A stretch of DNA of 64,000 bases from Phylloscopus collybita (taxonomy: Eukaryota; Chordata; Aves; Passeriformes; Phylloscopidae), in the NCBI GenBank assembly GCA_027886175.1, contig JAJNNQ010000008.1, positions 678,501 through 742,500 of the forward strand, read 5' to 3'. The notes under the pieces were generated by a model. The model worked only from the letters and a program-made list of their open reading frames with translations, was not told the DNA's origin and did not search any database. A program made the translations under genes and the position numbers. Positions 26,992-38,089 of this stretch are shown piece by piece. Each line of letters starts with the position of its first letter. Position 1 is the stretch's first letter.

Positions 26992-29900
26992 AACTGTGGA
27001 GTTTTGTGTTAATGACTGTGGATTAACTTATTTAATGTAAAAAAATTACGCTTAATACAGTGTGATACAAGGAGTGATCCTGTTTTGTGCTGGCCACAGA
27101 TGTCTCCCAACATCAGCTGCGTGCACTGATCTATTTAGCACGTGATGAAGCCATCTGAAGTAGTATTAGCATGGAAACACCATTCTCTTTGGTCAGTTGG
27201 TGCTCTGGGCCTGTTGAAAAACATCAGTGTGGTCTTGTCTAAAATCATAGCAGCTCTCTGTATGGCCTTTCAACAAGAAACACTGCTATTGCTACATTTC
27301 CTCAGGATGTCCAAGCTACTACTCATCCTTAACCCTGGCTCTCTGGAAAAAGAGCAGTTTGTTAATTGAAGTGAGGAGTGGCCATTCTGCCATGGGCATG
27401 AGGCTTTTTTTGGTCTTTTTTCAACAGCTCAGTGAGGCAAGACGTGAAACTCAATTATTTAAAGAAGGACACACTGTGTCTGCTGTACTTTGCATGTGAT
27501 ATATGAAGTATGATCCATATATCAGGAGCACCTAATTAGATATTCAAGATGGATCACACATGGAAAGAGAAATATACTTTTAACCTAGTAAGGGGGCTTT
27601 GTGCAGGTGGAAAGGCTGTGATTCATGATCTGAGAGAGTTTTTCAGAGCTAATTAAATGCTACTGGTTCAATTACTTAAAACCTGATCATATATTACTGC
27701 TAGCTGAAAAGGAGTTAATGATGGCAAGACATTTTTCTTCCCATGGAAGATGTGACCTGAACTGAGAAATGATTTATTGTTGGTCATCACAAGAAAAACT
27801 TGGAATATATCCCATTATTCTTCTTTGCTTATTAGTAGGAAAATGATTCCTCTCTCTCTCTCTGAATGCATTTCTTGAATGGAGAGTGAATTTCTGCATA
27901 GCTGTGCTGAATAGTTGAGGGGTAAAGTCTGGTGTTCTGGTGAACCACCAGCAGCCAGGAGATGTCACTGCAATTGCATGTCCTGAGACACCGTGGGTTG
28001 GGCAAGTTTCCAGTGGTGCCATGTAAAGAAGGTTTTGGGTTATTTTGGTAACAGCAGTGGCTGAGATGAATTTTGTGTGGGGTCTTCCTTTTTCAGGGTT
28101 CTGCAGAGAACTGTCCTGCATTGCAGGGTTCTGTCCAGTCCAGTGGGGATAATTCTCATCAAAGGGCATTCTGCCTCCTTAATTTCATGTCATTTCCTGA
28201 GGGATAGCTGGATATGTCAGTGGCACAATGCATGGGTAAGTTAAGAGCTTCCTAGAAAATCCACAAATTGGGACAAAGGAAGGTTGGTTCTGTTACCTAA
28301 ACATGCCCAACACCAACTGTGAAGAAAAGGTAGATTTTAGTTTAATGTCATTAAATCTGGGGGCTTTGCTGTTCACATTCAGCTGGTGGCTCAGTGCTAC
28401 AGTAAGACCAGCTGGTTATTTTTAGCACAATCTTTTATTCATGGGGCATTTGCAAATTGTGTCTTTAAAAGCACCATCCGTAGCGTGTTATTGTGAGCAA
28501 GACAAAACCTAAACTCAGCCCTGTGTGACTTTTTAAATGCACTTTAAGTACAGAGTTACAGGCAGACATGGTGGGATCTTCTGAAATACCTGTCTGCATT
28601 TGCAATGGTATAAAGATATGTATGTTTGGATGGATTTAAATTTGACTCAGGCTTCCTACCTGAGGTAGAAACATTCTGCTGTATAAAATCTGTGCTTGAA
28701 CTACTCTTGACAGAGGCGTAAGCGTAGCAGTGAAATATTCATAAAGCAAACCTGCATTGATTCAGGCTTTCTTGGCTCTGACACAGACTCCAGTACGTTT
28801 CATGTGCAAGCTCCTAAGCTGTAGGACTTTCCCACGTGGTCATGTTTCTAAATGAAAAGTGTTTCTTTTTTGAAAACAGCAGCAAGTTGGGTAAGTAGTG
28901 TTTTTATTACAGAAAATGGCTACCTACAAAATGAAACTGGTAGAGTGTTAGCAGACACCAGAAATGTTGGTGCCTGTGACCCTGAGGTGCCTGAGGTGTG
29001 GTTGTAGGTGGTGCTCACTGACAGCTCACGTGTCTCTGTCCCTTGTCATGAGAAGTTTGGTCCCTCCCTTTGGCAGGCTGGTGGTGCTTATTTTGTAATA
29101 ACTGCTGGGCCTGAAAATGTGGAAGTATTGAACAACTTTGTCTTTCTTGCTGATGTTTCTCTTTTACTTCTATTCTGCTTAGCACTGGATCTTAAAAAGC
29201 CCAGGACCAGAGTCCAACTGAAGTGAGCCATCTAGTGTGAATTTAGTAATGCTTGAGCTAATTAAACTTTGGTTCTTGGGGAGGGGCAGGATGTTCAGTG
29301 GTGCCGTGGAGTTTGAACCATGTTTCTTGTGCTGTGTCTTGTTCTCTAATGAGACACTCCATTATGCAATGCTACAACCACGGGTGGCTGTCGTTGCCAT
29401 TGGGCATTGCCTGTGTGTGTAATGGGCAGCTGGGCTGGGATTCTGGGACTTCATCCAGCATTCAGACTTTAAAAGAAATTGTCTTGTCTTTCTCTTGATT
29501 GGAATACCATGCTTTTAAATTGTATTTTGGAATTAGATGAGTCTAGGGGCGGAGGGGGGCGGTTTCTCAGCATTTGTTTTGCTTCATTTGAACAACAGTC
29601 CACAACTAAAACTGCAAAATCACTTAGGCTCTCATTAAACCTTTCTCTGAGGGTGCTTTATAAAGCATTGTGGTAGGGAAGGATGGCAGGCTTCCCACAG
29701 TTCCCTTCCGCATGTGAATTCAAGTTTCTGTGAGAGCTGATGCTTTAAGGACTTGGTGGTTTGTTTTCTTTCCAGGCTGGGAGAACATCAGCTTCTACAA
29801 TACTGCCTTGCTAATGGAACCCCAGCGTGAGGCCTCGGGGTTTGTTTGGTTTTGTTTGGTTTTACACCATTCTCAAACCTCTGAGGCATTTTGGGCCTGG

Positions 29901-30892
29901 CATTCACACCTCAATAACCTGCTTTCATCAGCTTCGGGGGAGCTTTAGTTAAACTGTGAAACTGTTCCTTAGCTGCATGTGTTGACGTTTCTTTTTGTGA
30001 TTTCATGTTTCTCAGTGAGGACCTGCTTATAATTGTCACGTCAAGATGAGAAATCCCTCCCAGAGAGTGGTTATTAACAGATGGGAGTCAGGGGGATGGT
30101 TGGAGCCTCAGTCACCAGCAGCTCAGTAGATCTTTGGTAAAAACCAAACAGTAGAATGGGTAGCTGGGTGAGTCCCATCACTGCAGGCCCAGTGAAATGC
30201 TGATAGGAGCCCATGACTGCCCAAGAAACCCTTGCATGCCAAAATCCAAGCAATTATCTGAGTGCAACAGAAGGAAAACTTCTAGGGAAGTTGGGAGGCA
30301 AAATAACCACCCAGTTAATGGCTGTCCTCAAGACACTAAAACAGCTGTGGTTGGTGACACAGAGAAATGTAGTTTGGTGAGCTAGGTAAATGAGAATCCC
30401 ATCAGATAGAATGAAGGTAGTCAGTGTTTTGAAGCTTGTAATGTTCCCTGAGGTCTTGGGGAGCACCTTGTCATGATCAATTATTTAGAAAGGGGTAAAA
30501 ACCTTTAATGGGACATTAATACGAGGGAATAAGCTGAACACAAATCACTGAACAAATGCCATAATTCCATTAACAGAAAGGCTGTGTTCTAGCCTCTCTG
30601 AAGTCTTTCAATGTCCCCTGTCATCTCTTGCTTGGCTCTCAAGTTCCTCATCCCTGTGCAACTATCTGTGCATCCAGGCCATGAGCTGCTACCGTGGCCA
30701 GTCACACAAAGAGCTGGCACACACCACAATCAGCCCAGAGCTGCTGGCTGCCAAGCCCAGCAGAGATGACTCCTGGGTCTCCTCTTCAGTGATCATCTTT
30801 CTCAGCCTATGACCTCTTCAGCCAGGCACCTGTAGGAACTCACTTTTCCAACACCACTGCTGCATTTGTTCAATATTGGCCTGTTTAGTTCA
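26992..30892. other. Gene-free spacer between MPHOSPH6 and the CR1 fragment
   Basis: No gene is supported. Open frames of 60-130 residues are present but have no recognisable motifs. A (TC) run lies at 27849-27863 and a short G-rich block at 29546-29562. The GTTTG-rich run at 29838-29862 is a small version of the G/T tracts found further right. Confidence 0.6.
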
Positions 30893-31148
30893 ACAAGTGA
30901 CAGGTAACAAGGAACAGGTAACAAATGACTGGATGACAGGAAATGGCCTCCAATTATGTCAGGGAAGGTTTTGATTAGATACTAGGAAAATTTTCTCACA
31001 GGGTTGGAAAGGACTGGAAGAGTGCCAGGGGCACTGGAAGTGGCACCTGAGGACAGAGATTAGTGGTGAACGTGGTTGTGATGTTGGGTTTATTGTTGAA
31101 CTTGATGATCTTAAAGGGCTTTTCCAGCCTCAGTGATCCTGTGATCCT
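30893..31148 (+). mobile_element. CR1 LINE 3'-end fragment
   Basis: Characteristic CR1 3' phrases occur in order. They are CAACAAGTGACAGG, GGAAATGGCCTC, a 'cagggaaggttttgatt' block, ACTAGGAAAATTTTCTC, then CTTGATGATCTTAAAGGGC and TTTTCCAGCCTCAGTGATCC. The element ends with a doubled TGATCCTG-type unit (31133-31148). Short terminal octamer repeats in place of a poly-A tail are diagnostic of CR1. Only the last 250 bases or so remain, the common 5'-truncated form; no reverse-transcriptase frame is present. Confidence 0.9.
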
Positions 31149-32441
31149 AAGAAGTTTGAGGTGGGAAGGGTTGGCCAGCAGATCAGCAGCAGGAGTGAAG
31201 AGCCTTCACTCGGCAGAAGGTGTGTGCAGGAGTCGGTGCAGCTGGGGGCACCTGTACCTAAACCAACTCATAATGTCTTTATTTTCCTTTTATTTATTGT
31301 CAGGTATACACTTACAGCATTTGTGAGTTTAATGATCAGATGATGCCTTTGAGCAAAAAGACTATTCAGTGGGAGGAATCAACATTTGACCAATACTCAG
31401 ACTTATTACAGACTGGGAGAAAGAGTGTTTTTCAGTGTTTCTGCCATTTTTTGATGCATTTAAGAATGTTTCCCCTTAGTGGTGTCCTTTGTTGGGCTTT
31501 TTGCAGAGGAGCATGGTAGGAGGAACAACATTTTCTGAAAAATGGGGAAATGTAATTGCAAAAAAAGGTTTCCTTTAGATTTGGCTGGCTCCTTGGGTTG
31601 CTTTGATACAGATGAACAAACACTAATGGCATTAAAGCTCCTCTGCTAAGGGGTACCCATTCAGAACAGCAATATGGACATTCAGGTTTGCAGGACAAAA
31701 TTAAGGGTATAGTGGGTGTAGCTTCATATACAAATATAATGGACTCCTAAAAGTACAGAATTTCCACCCCTTTTGGGACAAAAGTAAATCTAAGCTAGCT
31801 GTGACATTTAAGTACCAGTCACAGTTTATAGGATGATTACATCCCAGAAACAAAGCTTAGTAGTTATCTCCTTAGAGCCCATCAGCCACAATATGACTGC
31901 AATATACAGAATTTTCATCACCAGAAGAACAGCTACATACCAAAAATTACTTGGGGTGGTTTACTGCAGTAATGGCCAGAGGGATGCACATGATGATGAT
32001 TTTCATTTTGTACTATGGTTTGTCTAAGGATGATGGTGAAAGAATTATGCCTCCTAATGCTCCTTTCCAAGATGACAATGTTTTACTCATATTAAAGGTA
32101 GAGGAATGAGATGAGCTGTGAGTGGTTGGATCTTGTAAAAAATGAAGTTTTAAATGTGTACTTCATTGTCTAAATGCTCACAGATGACTTGTCTCCCTAT
32201 AATAACCTTAGAAAATGTGTTGGCAGCATATCACAATTAATAATCCATACTCATGTGCTACAGGCAGTCCAAAATTCCACAGATATATTTCTTACCCAAG
32301 CTTAAAACCAGATTCAAATCAAATCCTACATTTGTGCCAAAAATTGAACAGCAGTCATCTCCCAGCAAATAATTTTACCTAACTGACTCAAGAGTCTTAA
32401 ATTTCTGATTTTTCCCAAAGTGAAATTCACATTAATCTCAT

Positions 32442-32447
32442 TTTAAT
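32442..32447 (-). terminator. Candidate polyadenylation signal of the first NAT gene
   Basis: The minus strand reads ATTAAA about 110 bases beyond the stop codon of the NAT gene ending at 32560. ATTAAA is the commonest variant signal, and a short 3' UTR would fit this family. This rests on position and motif only. Confidence 0.3.
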
Positions 32448-32559
32448 GTATATATCCTTCAGTCACCTGCAAAAGAATCCCATAACCTTGCAGTAGGGAT
32501 TGCACAGAGAGTGGAAAGTGCTGTACACACGTAGCATTACTGTAGGTTTTCCTGGCCAT

Positions 32560-33432
32560 CTAGATTGTGTAAGATCCTTTAACATTAATGGGGACAAGTT
32601 TTCTCTCTAGGGTGATGTTGAATTTCTCTTTGAGGGTTTTTTCCACCTCTTCATCTTCAAGAGTTACAAACTCCACCAAATCCATGTTTTCCTTGTAGTT
32701 GTACGTGGTCTCAGTGAGCGTCCACCCAATTAGCGCTCGGAATCCATCGGCGGTCTGGAGGGTGCAGATGGACTTCTTTGTGAAGAGGGAATCTGGAGAG
32801 GTCTGGAGGTACGTGCACTGGAAACGGAAATCTTCCACTGTCCGTGGCTCAAGGCTGAACATATAAACTTTCCTACACTCTTTTTTCTCCAGCAGATCAG
32901 AGTTGGAGAAGCTCTGATTGGGGATGTATTGTTTCCGTCTCATCTTCTCCAGGTACCAGACACCGTTTTTTTCCGTGAAGCGGAAGACCCCGGGAGCCTG
33001 GGGCTGGTCTTTCCCTGACACGAGCTCCATGGGCTGCCACATCTGGTAGGACACCCCGAAGCCTCCATCAACGATGTAGGCTTTGCCATCGATGATGACC
33101 TTCACTACCAGGTGGGTCATGAGGGTGGCGTAGGCGTTCTGGTGGGGGTTGAACACGTAGGCTCCCAGGAAGCTGGTGTCATACCCCAGCCCCTTCAGCA
33201 CCCAGCCCAGCAGCTGGTTGTTTTCCATGCACCAGCCACCCCGCTTCCTCCTCACAATCTTGTTGTAAACGTGCTCCAACTCCAAAGTAATTTTCTCCCC
33301 GCAGTGGATGCTGAGGTTTTCGAAGGGAACAGCACGGATGTGGTGCTGGAATATATCGGTTAAGGTTTCCAAATCCTGTTTCTCAGTGGAGCCTTTATAG
33401 CCAGTTCTTGCAAAATACTCTTCAAGGTTCAT
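32560..33432 (-). CDS. NAT: Arylamine N-acetyltransferase (distal copy of the cluster)
   Basis: The single coding exon encodes 290 residues, the standard vertebrate NAT length. NATs are cytosolic enzymes that move acetyl from acetyl-CoA to arylamines, arylhydrazines and N-hydroxyarylamines by a ping-pong mechanism through a cysteine. Visible family marks: PFENL (36-40), SIHCGE (41-46), RGGWC with catalytic Cys68, His107 in LMTHLVV, Asp122 in VDGGFG, and YQMWQP (129-134). The C-terminus ends SYTI, close to the usual mammalian tail. Substrate-pocket residues are Phe125, Val127 and Tyr129. The ATG is chosen because a good acceptor (pyrimidine tract then CAG) ends five bases upstream, as in NAT genes with non-coding first exons. 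It is intact, with no stop or frameshift. Which named avian paralogue it is cannot be settled here. Confidence 0.96.
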   Translation of the reverse strand: MNLEEYFARTGYKGSTEKQDLETLTDIFQHHIRAVPFENLSIHCGEKITLELEHVYNKIVRRKRGGWCMENNQLLGWVLKGLGYDTSFLGAYVFNPHQNAYATLMTHLVVKVIIDGKAYIVDGGFGVSYQMWQPMELVSGKDQPQAPGVFRFTEKNGVWYLEKMRRKQYIPNQSFSNSDLLEKKECRKVYMFSLEPRTVEDFRFQCTYLQTSPDSLFTKKSICTLQTADGFRALIGWTLTETTYNYKENMDLVEFVTLEDEEVEKTLKEKFNITLERKLVPINVKGSYTI

Positions 33433-33439
33433 CTCACCT

Positions 33440-36400
33440 GTAAAGGAAGGAATTGTGTTTTGGTTTCTTTACATTGGTGATTTATGATGCTGTGAAAAGC
33501 TACCCTGGCTCTGCCAGCAAAGATTCTTTAATCTACTGAACCTCATCAGAACAGCTTTTAAAGGAAACAAGTATTCCTATCAAATGGTTCCCTGAGCAAA
33601 GAGCAGTGCACATGAGGGTTTGCTTTTGTCTTAGAGTCATCCCTCTGGCAAACAGCTGATGCCATTTCAGTTTCATACGAGGCAGCTGCAAGATGGGGAT
33701 TTGCTGTATTTGCATTGTAACAGCGGGGTTAAGAAGAAATGTAAGATCATGCTGGGGAGTGTGTACAAGGGTTCATGAGAAATGGTCTAAAGCCACTGTT
33801 CAGTGACAGGACTGTCACTGAGGGAGGCAGTGTCATCTGCCAGTGGGAGAGAGGACAGTCTGAGCTAGGATTCACATGTTCTTTTCATGAGTCTGCCACT
33901 GATGGACGTGACAGTAAATGAATTGCTCATGCAGTACACGTTGCTCTTCCACCACTTACAAAAAGTTATCACAAAAAGTAAAGTGACAAGCTTTTTTCAG
34001 ATAATTATAACTGAAAAAATTCTGACTTTTGCAAGAGTCGCAGACTACTGAGTCTTGTGTCTGCTCTGAGTGTTGTAGAAACTCATTTTGGTGTTGGAGT
34101 AATGGATCTGAATTCAGGTGAGTGGCCCAAAAGACAAGGAGCACATCTCCATTCCCTCCTGTGCCCTGTGTCTCACAGGCCACCCTGAAAATGAACAGGG
34201 GCTGCTTCACTCTCTCTGATCCCGAGCTTTCTCAAAACTCACCAATCCTTAAACTCAGCAGTGAACTGTTGAATGTTTACTGCAAATTAGACTTTCTCAA
34301 GATGATTCTCCATGGCAGATTCATGCTGTGCATATTCATGGTGCAGAGGCAGCTGTCCCAAGTGAATGGAGAGCAGCAGCAAAAACTACAGATTACCTGC
34401 TACAAAGAGGAACTTAGCTTCCAGTGATATCTAAGTGTATTGTTGGGGGATATGTTCAATGTAATATTTGTTAAGTGTAACATAAAAGTCATGGCACTTT
34501 TGATTTGCAGAATCTGAGTGTATCTGATCCTATCACTCTGACTATGAATGCTAAATAGATCACACCAGTATAAGCTGGTTCTCAAGTTTGTATTATTTGT
34601 GATTTCTTTCTGCAGCTCCATAATATGCTTGATCAGCATTAGATCTGGACTGCAGGAGATGAAAGCCACAGTTCTTTTGAAATGTGAGCAGGCCAGATGA
34701 AAAGGCAGGTACTGAAAAGGTCGTCCCACAAATGAGGCTATGATTTATGCAGAGAAAAACATCAGCAGAAGAGTTTTAAAGGTGCAAATGAAGGTGTTCA
34801 TACAAGAATATTCTTTACCAGGACTATACACGGTATCAGCAGTTCCACTGTTGAAAATATGTTATTTGTCTTCCTTTATCCTAATACATCAGCACATGGA
34901 CTTTCTGGATTGCACAGTCCAGAGTCTGTAATTTTTTTAAGTTGTTTTTAAAGAGCTGTAATTTTATTCCCTTAAAGCAGAATCTATTGATCATTAGACT
35001 GAACTTTTGCTTCCTTTGCACTTGCAATACTTTTAAACAAATTTAAGTATCTAAAAGCATGACTTCCAACAAGAAGTTGCAGTTCTAAATTCGTATCTAC
35101 TATTGTACCTAAACAAAAGAATCTATTTTATAGTGAAGTGAAGCTTCTCCTGAAGAGTGAAAGGTAGAAGAATTGAAATTGCACATCAGTGTTTTGCCCT
35201 CCTTAAGAGGCCCTGTTTAACAGGTGATATTTTAGCTCTATATCCACACATTTTTAGAACATTTTTCTTAGAGAATGTTGTTTACGTTATTGTCCATGAC
35301 CTTTACCATCATAAAGAAACCATATTTTTCTTTGGAGGTTTGTTTTTGTTTTTTTTTTTAAAGAAAATAAACTTACCTCTTATGAGATCCTTTTTATTTA
35401 TAGAGGTATTCAGTTTCTGTGTGGTTTATTACAGGGACAGCAGTCAGTGAAGCCAGGAGTGGATAGAGATTGTGAAGGTTGTCTTTCTGAGCTCTGCTGG
35501 CCCTCGCTCCTCAATCTTAAATTCCAAGAAAGGGCAGAGTCCATCCAAAATGAATTCACATTTTTGGACTTCGCTGATCCGTGAGCAAATTAAACTTTGT
35601 TTCTTCTCTATTAGTAGATGTTTATGCTTTCCCCTAGTTAGGACCAGAATGAACTCGTTTTCCATATTAAAAAATTACAGTAGGCTGCTGCACAGGGTGC
35701 TGTAACTTTTTTAAAATTAAATACTGTTATTTTGCAAACCAGCACTTTGCAGTGGAGGATGTTCATCTGTGACCTAATGGGTACACTGGGGTGCCAAGGC
35801 TGCAGGTTGTGTCTCCCTGAGCTCCATGGATGCACCAATGACCCTTCTTTGCCCACACAGGAACTTTTCCAATCTGTTCAACTCCTCAGCTGCAGCAGGG
35901 AGTTATTGTGGAGCTGCCACACCTAATGAATGCCATGGCAAATATTGCTTTGCATTTCTGCTCTAAAACTTGACCTCCTGCATCCTCAAACTTTGCAGTG
36001 CTGTTTATTCAATTCTCCCCCAGTCAAGCCTGTCTCCACTTCATTTGATGGAGGTGAAATATCAGAGAAGGCCTCTTTTGGAAAGTAAAGAGCACATTAG
36101 ACTGGGGAACCACCTGAATTTTAGGCACATCAGGTGCCCTGTAGGTCTGTGTGGTTGACTAAAACAAGCATTAAAGCCTTTTCCTTGGCTGATGCTCTTC
36201 TGTTGCTCTCTTTCATGGTCCTGTACAGTATCACAGGTATCATCAGGTAAAAGGCTGCTGTGTTATGGATAACACACTGGTGGCATGTCCTCACTTCCCA
36301 GGGCTTTCTTTTGCATCCACACTTTTTAAAGTAGCTTCTGTGCAGAATAATGTTTGTGATATATATGAAGACTTTTATCTATAATACTGTGTCGTGTCCT

Positions 36401-37028
36401 CTTGACATCAAATGAAGGCTTGGTTCCAAAAGTTTAGATTATAGTTTGATCTTTTTTCCAGTTTTGATACAAAAAGCCCCATTTTAAGAAGTTTTGAGTC
36501 ATCTCATCTTCTACAGATTTTATTTTGAGTTCAGAGACACAGATAAATCAGATTCAGAAAAAGTGGGTACTCAAAATTAGAGAGATTTGGGGCGATTTAG
36601 GTGTCCTTGGATAAATATCTTACTTTAAGTCAATTTCTGAAAAGGGAACAGGACTCAAGTCTTTCAACTTTTCATAAGCTAATCAACACCTAATGGTGGC
36701 TTGTTTTGAGAAAGTCTTAACCTTTCTTTTTTCTACAAAGTCTTTAAAAGCCAAATTCAGCTCAACTTTAAGACTGTTAAGGGAAATGAATAATTTGTAA
36801 AAGCTGCTGAGAAGATTGGAAATAATGCCAAAAAAGGTTAGAGGTCTTTCATGTAAAATGGTAACACAGCCTCTCCCTCTGCATCATTTTGGTCTCATTT
36901 GCCACAAAATATATCTGCGATAAAATGAGTTCTTGAGAAGGTGAACAAAAAGTTGAGGACTCAAAAAGCAATTTCCATATAAGCAAAACAGAGCTAGTAA
37001 GATATCTTGGTTTCTAAAGAAAGGGAGG
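33440..37028. other. Spacer between first and second NAT genes
   Basis: No coding gene is seen. It should contain the non-coding 5' exon and promoter of the 32560-33432 NAT gene. One strong minus-strand donor (AGAG then GTAAGTTT, GT at 35375-35376) with a nearby TATAAATA (35395-35402) is noted. However, the 20-base gap between them is too short for that TATA to drive an exon ending there. Confidence 0.4.
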
Positions 37029-37034
37029 TTTAAT
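37029..37034 (-). terminator. Candidate polyadenylation signal of the middle NAT gene
   Basis: ATTAAA on the minus strand lies about 150 bases past the stop codon. It is positionally reasonable but otherwise unsupported. Confidence 0.25.
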
Positions 37035-37185
37035 GAAAATATGCAATTGATATATGCAGGTTATTAGCAATGTACTAGAATTCACCAAGTTTGGTGATTA
37101 GCTCAAATTAAAAATTATATTATTGTAATTAATGTTAATTTTAGAATTTTTCTCTTGGCTATTTAAAGATCCATCTCGCACAGTG

Positions 37186-38082
37186 TTACAGTTGGATCTT
37201 ATCCACTAAATTAGGTGGCAAGCCACGAACATTTACTGGTACGAGTTTGTTCTCCAGTATTATATTGAATTTATCTTTCAGTGTCTTCTCAACCTCTTCA
37301 TCTGTAAGGGTCGTGATGTTCACCAGGTCCATGCCCTCTCTGTAGTTGTACTTCATGTCAGTGAAGGTCCATCCAACTAAGGCAAGGACCCCACTGCTGG
37401 TTTGGAGACTGCAGATTGACTTCTTCTGAAGGATGTTATCTGGAGACACTTGGAGGTGCACATTTAGCTCCTTGAAGTCATCTATATGCCTTGGCTCGAG
37501 AGTAAATCTGTGTATTTTTCGGATATTCCCCATGTCTGGAGTATCAGTGGAGACATTATTACTCTGCTCAGGAATATAATGCTTCCTTTTGACTTTCTCT
37601 AAGTACCAGGTGCCGTTGTCTTCCATGAAGCGGAAAATGCCAGGGCCCTGGGGTTGGTCCTTCCCAGAAATCAGCCTCAGTGGCTGCCACATCTGGTAGG
37701 AACCACCAAACCCAGCATCTACTATGTAGGAATCTCCCTTGATCACCACCTTCAGCAGCAGATGGTTCATCTCAGCAGTGTATCCTTTCTCTGCTGGCTC
37801 GTAGCTGTTTGCACCAAGAATACAGACGTCGTACCCTAATTCTTGCAAGGCCCAGAAGAGGAGGTGGTTGGTTTCCAGGCACCACCCACCACGTTTCTTT
37901 CTCACAATCTTGTCGTAAGTAGCCTGCAAATCCAGCTCGATGGTCTCCCCGCAGTGCATGCTGAGGTTCTCAAAGGGAATGGTCTGGATGTGATGCTCTA
38001 AGATGGCTGTCAGCGTTTGCAAGTCTGCATCCTTATGGGTCTTGTTGAAAGATATTCTTCCAAAATACTCCTGAATGTTCAT
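37186..38082 (-). CDS. NAT: Arylamine N-acetyltransferase, extended C-terminus (middle copy)
   Basis: The intact single-exon coding region encodes 298 residues. It carries PFENL, SMHCGE, RGGWC with Cys68, His107 (EMNHLLL), Asp122 (VDAGFG) and YQMWQP, so the catalytic triad is complete. Pocket residues are Phe125, Gly127 and Tyr129. It is eight residues longer than its two neighbours: one extra residue in the variable loop near 170-190 and a seven-residue extension of the C-terminus (ends PPNLVDKIQL). In this family the C-terminal tail helps shape the acetyl-CoA/substrate cleft, so the extension may matter. A clean acceptor (CTGCTCACACAG) ends five bases before the ATG. It is the most diverged of the three copies by eye. 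Same strand and exon plan as the flanking copies show tandem duplication. Confidence 0.96.
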   Translation of the reverse strand: MNIQEYFGRISFNKTHKDADLQTLTAILEHHIQTIPFENLSMHCGETIELDLQATYDKIVRKKRGGWCLETNHLLFWALQELGYDVCILGANSYEPAEKGYTAEMNHLLLKVVIKGDSYIVDAGFGGSYQMWQPLRLISGKDQPQGPGIFRFMEDNGTWYLEKVKRKHYIPEQSNNVSTDTPDMGNIRKIHRFTLEPRHIDDFKELNVHLQVSPDNILQKKSICSLQTSSGVLALVGWTFTDMKYNYREGMDLVNITTLTDEEVEKTLKDKFNIILENKLVPVNVRGLPPNLVDKIQL

Positions 38083-38089
38083 GTTGCCT

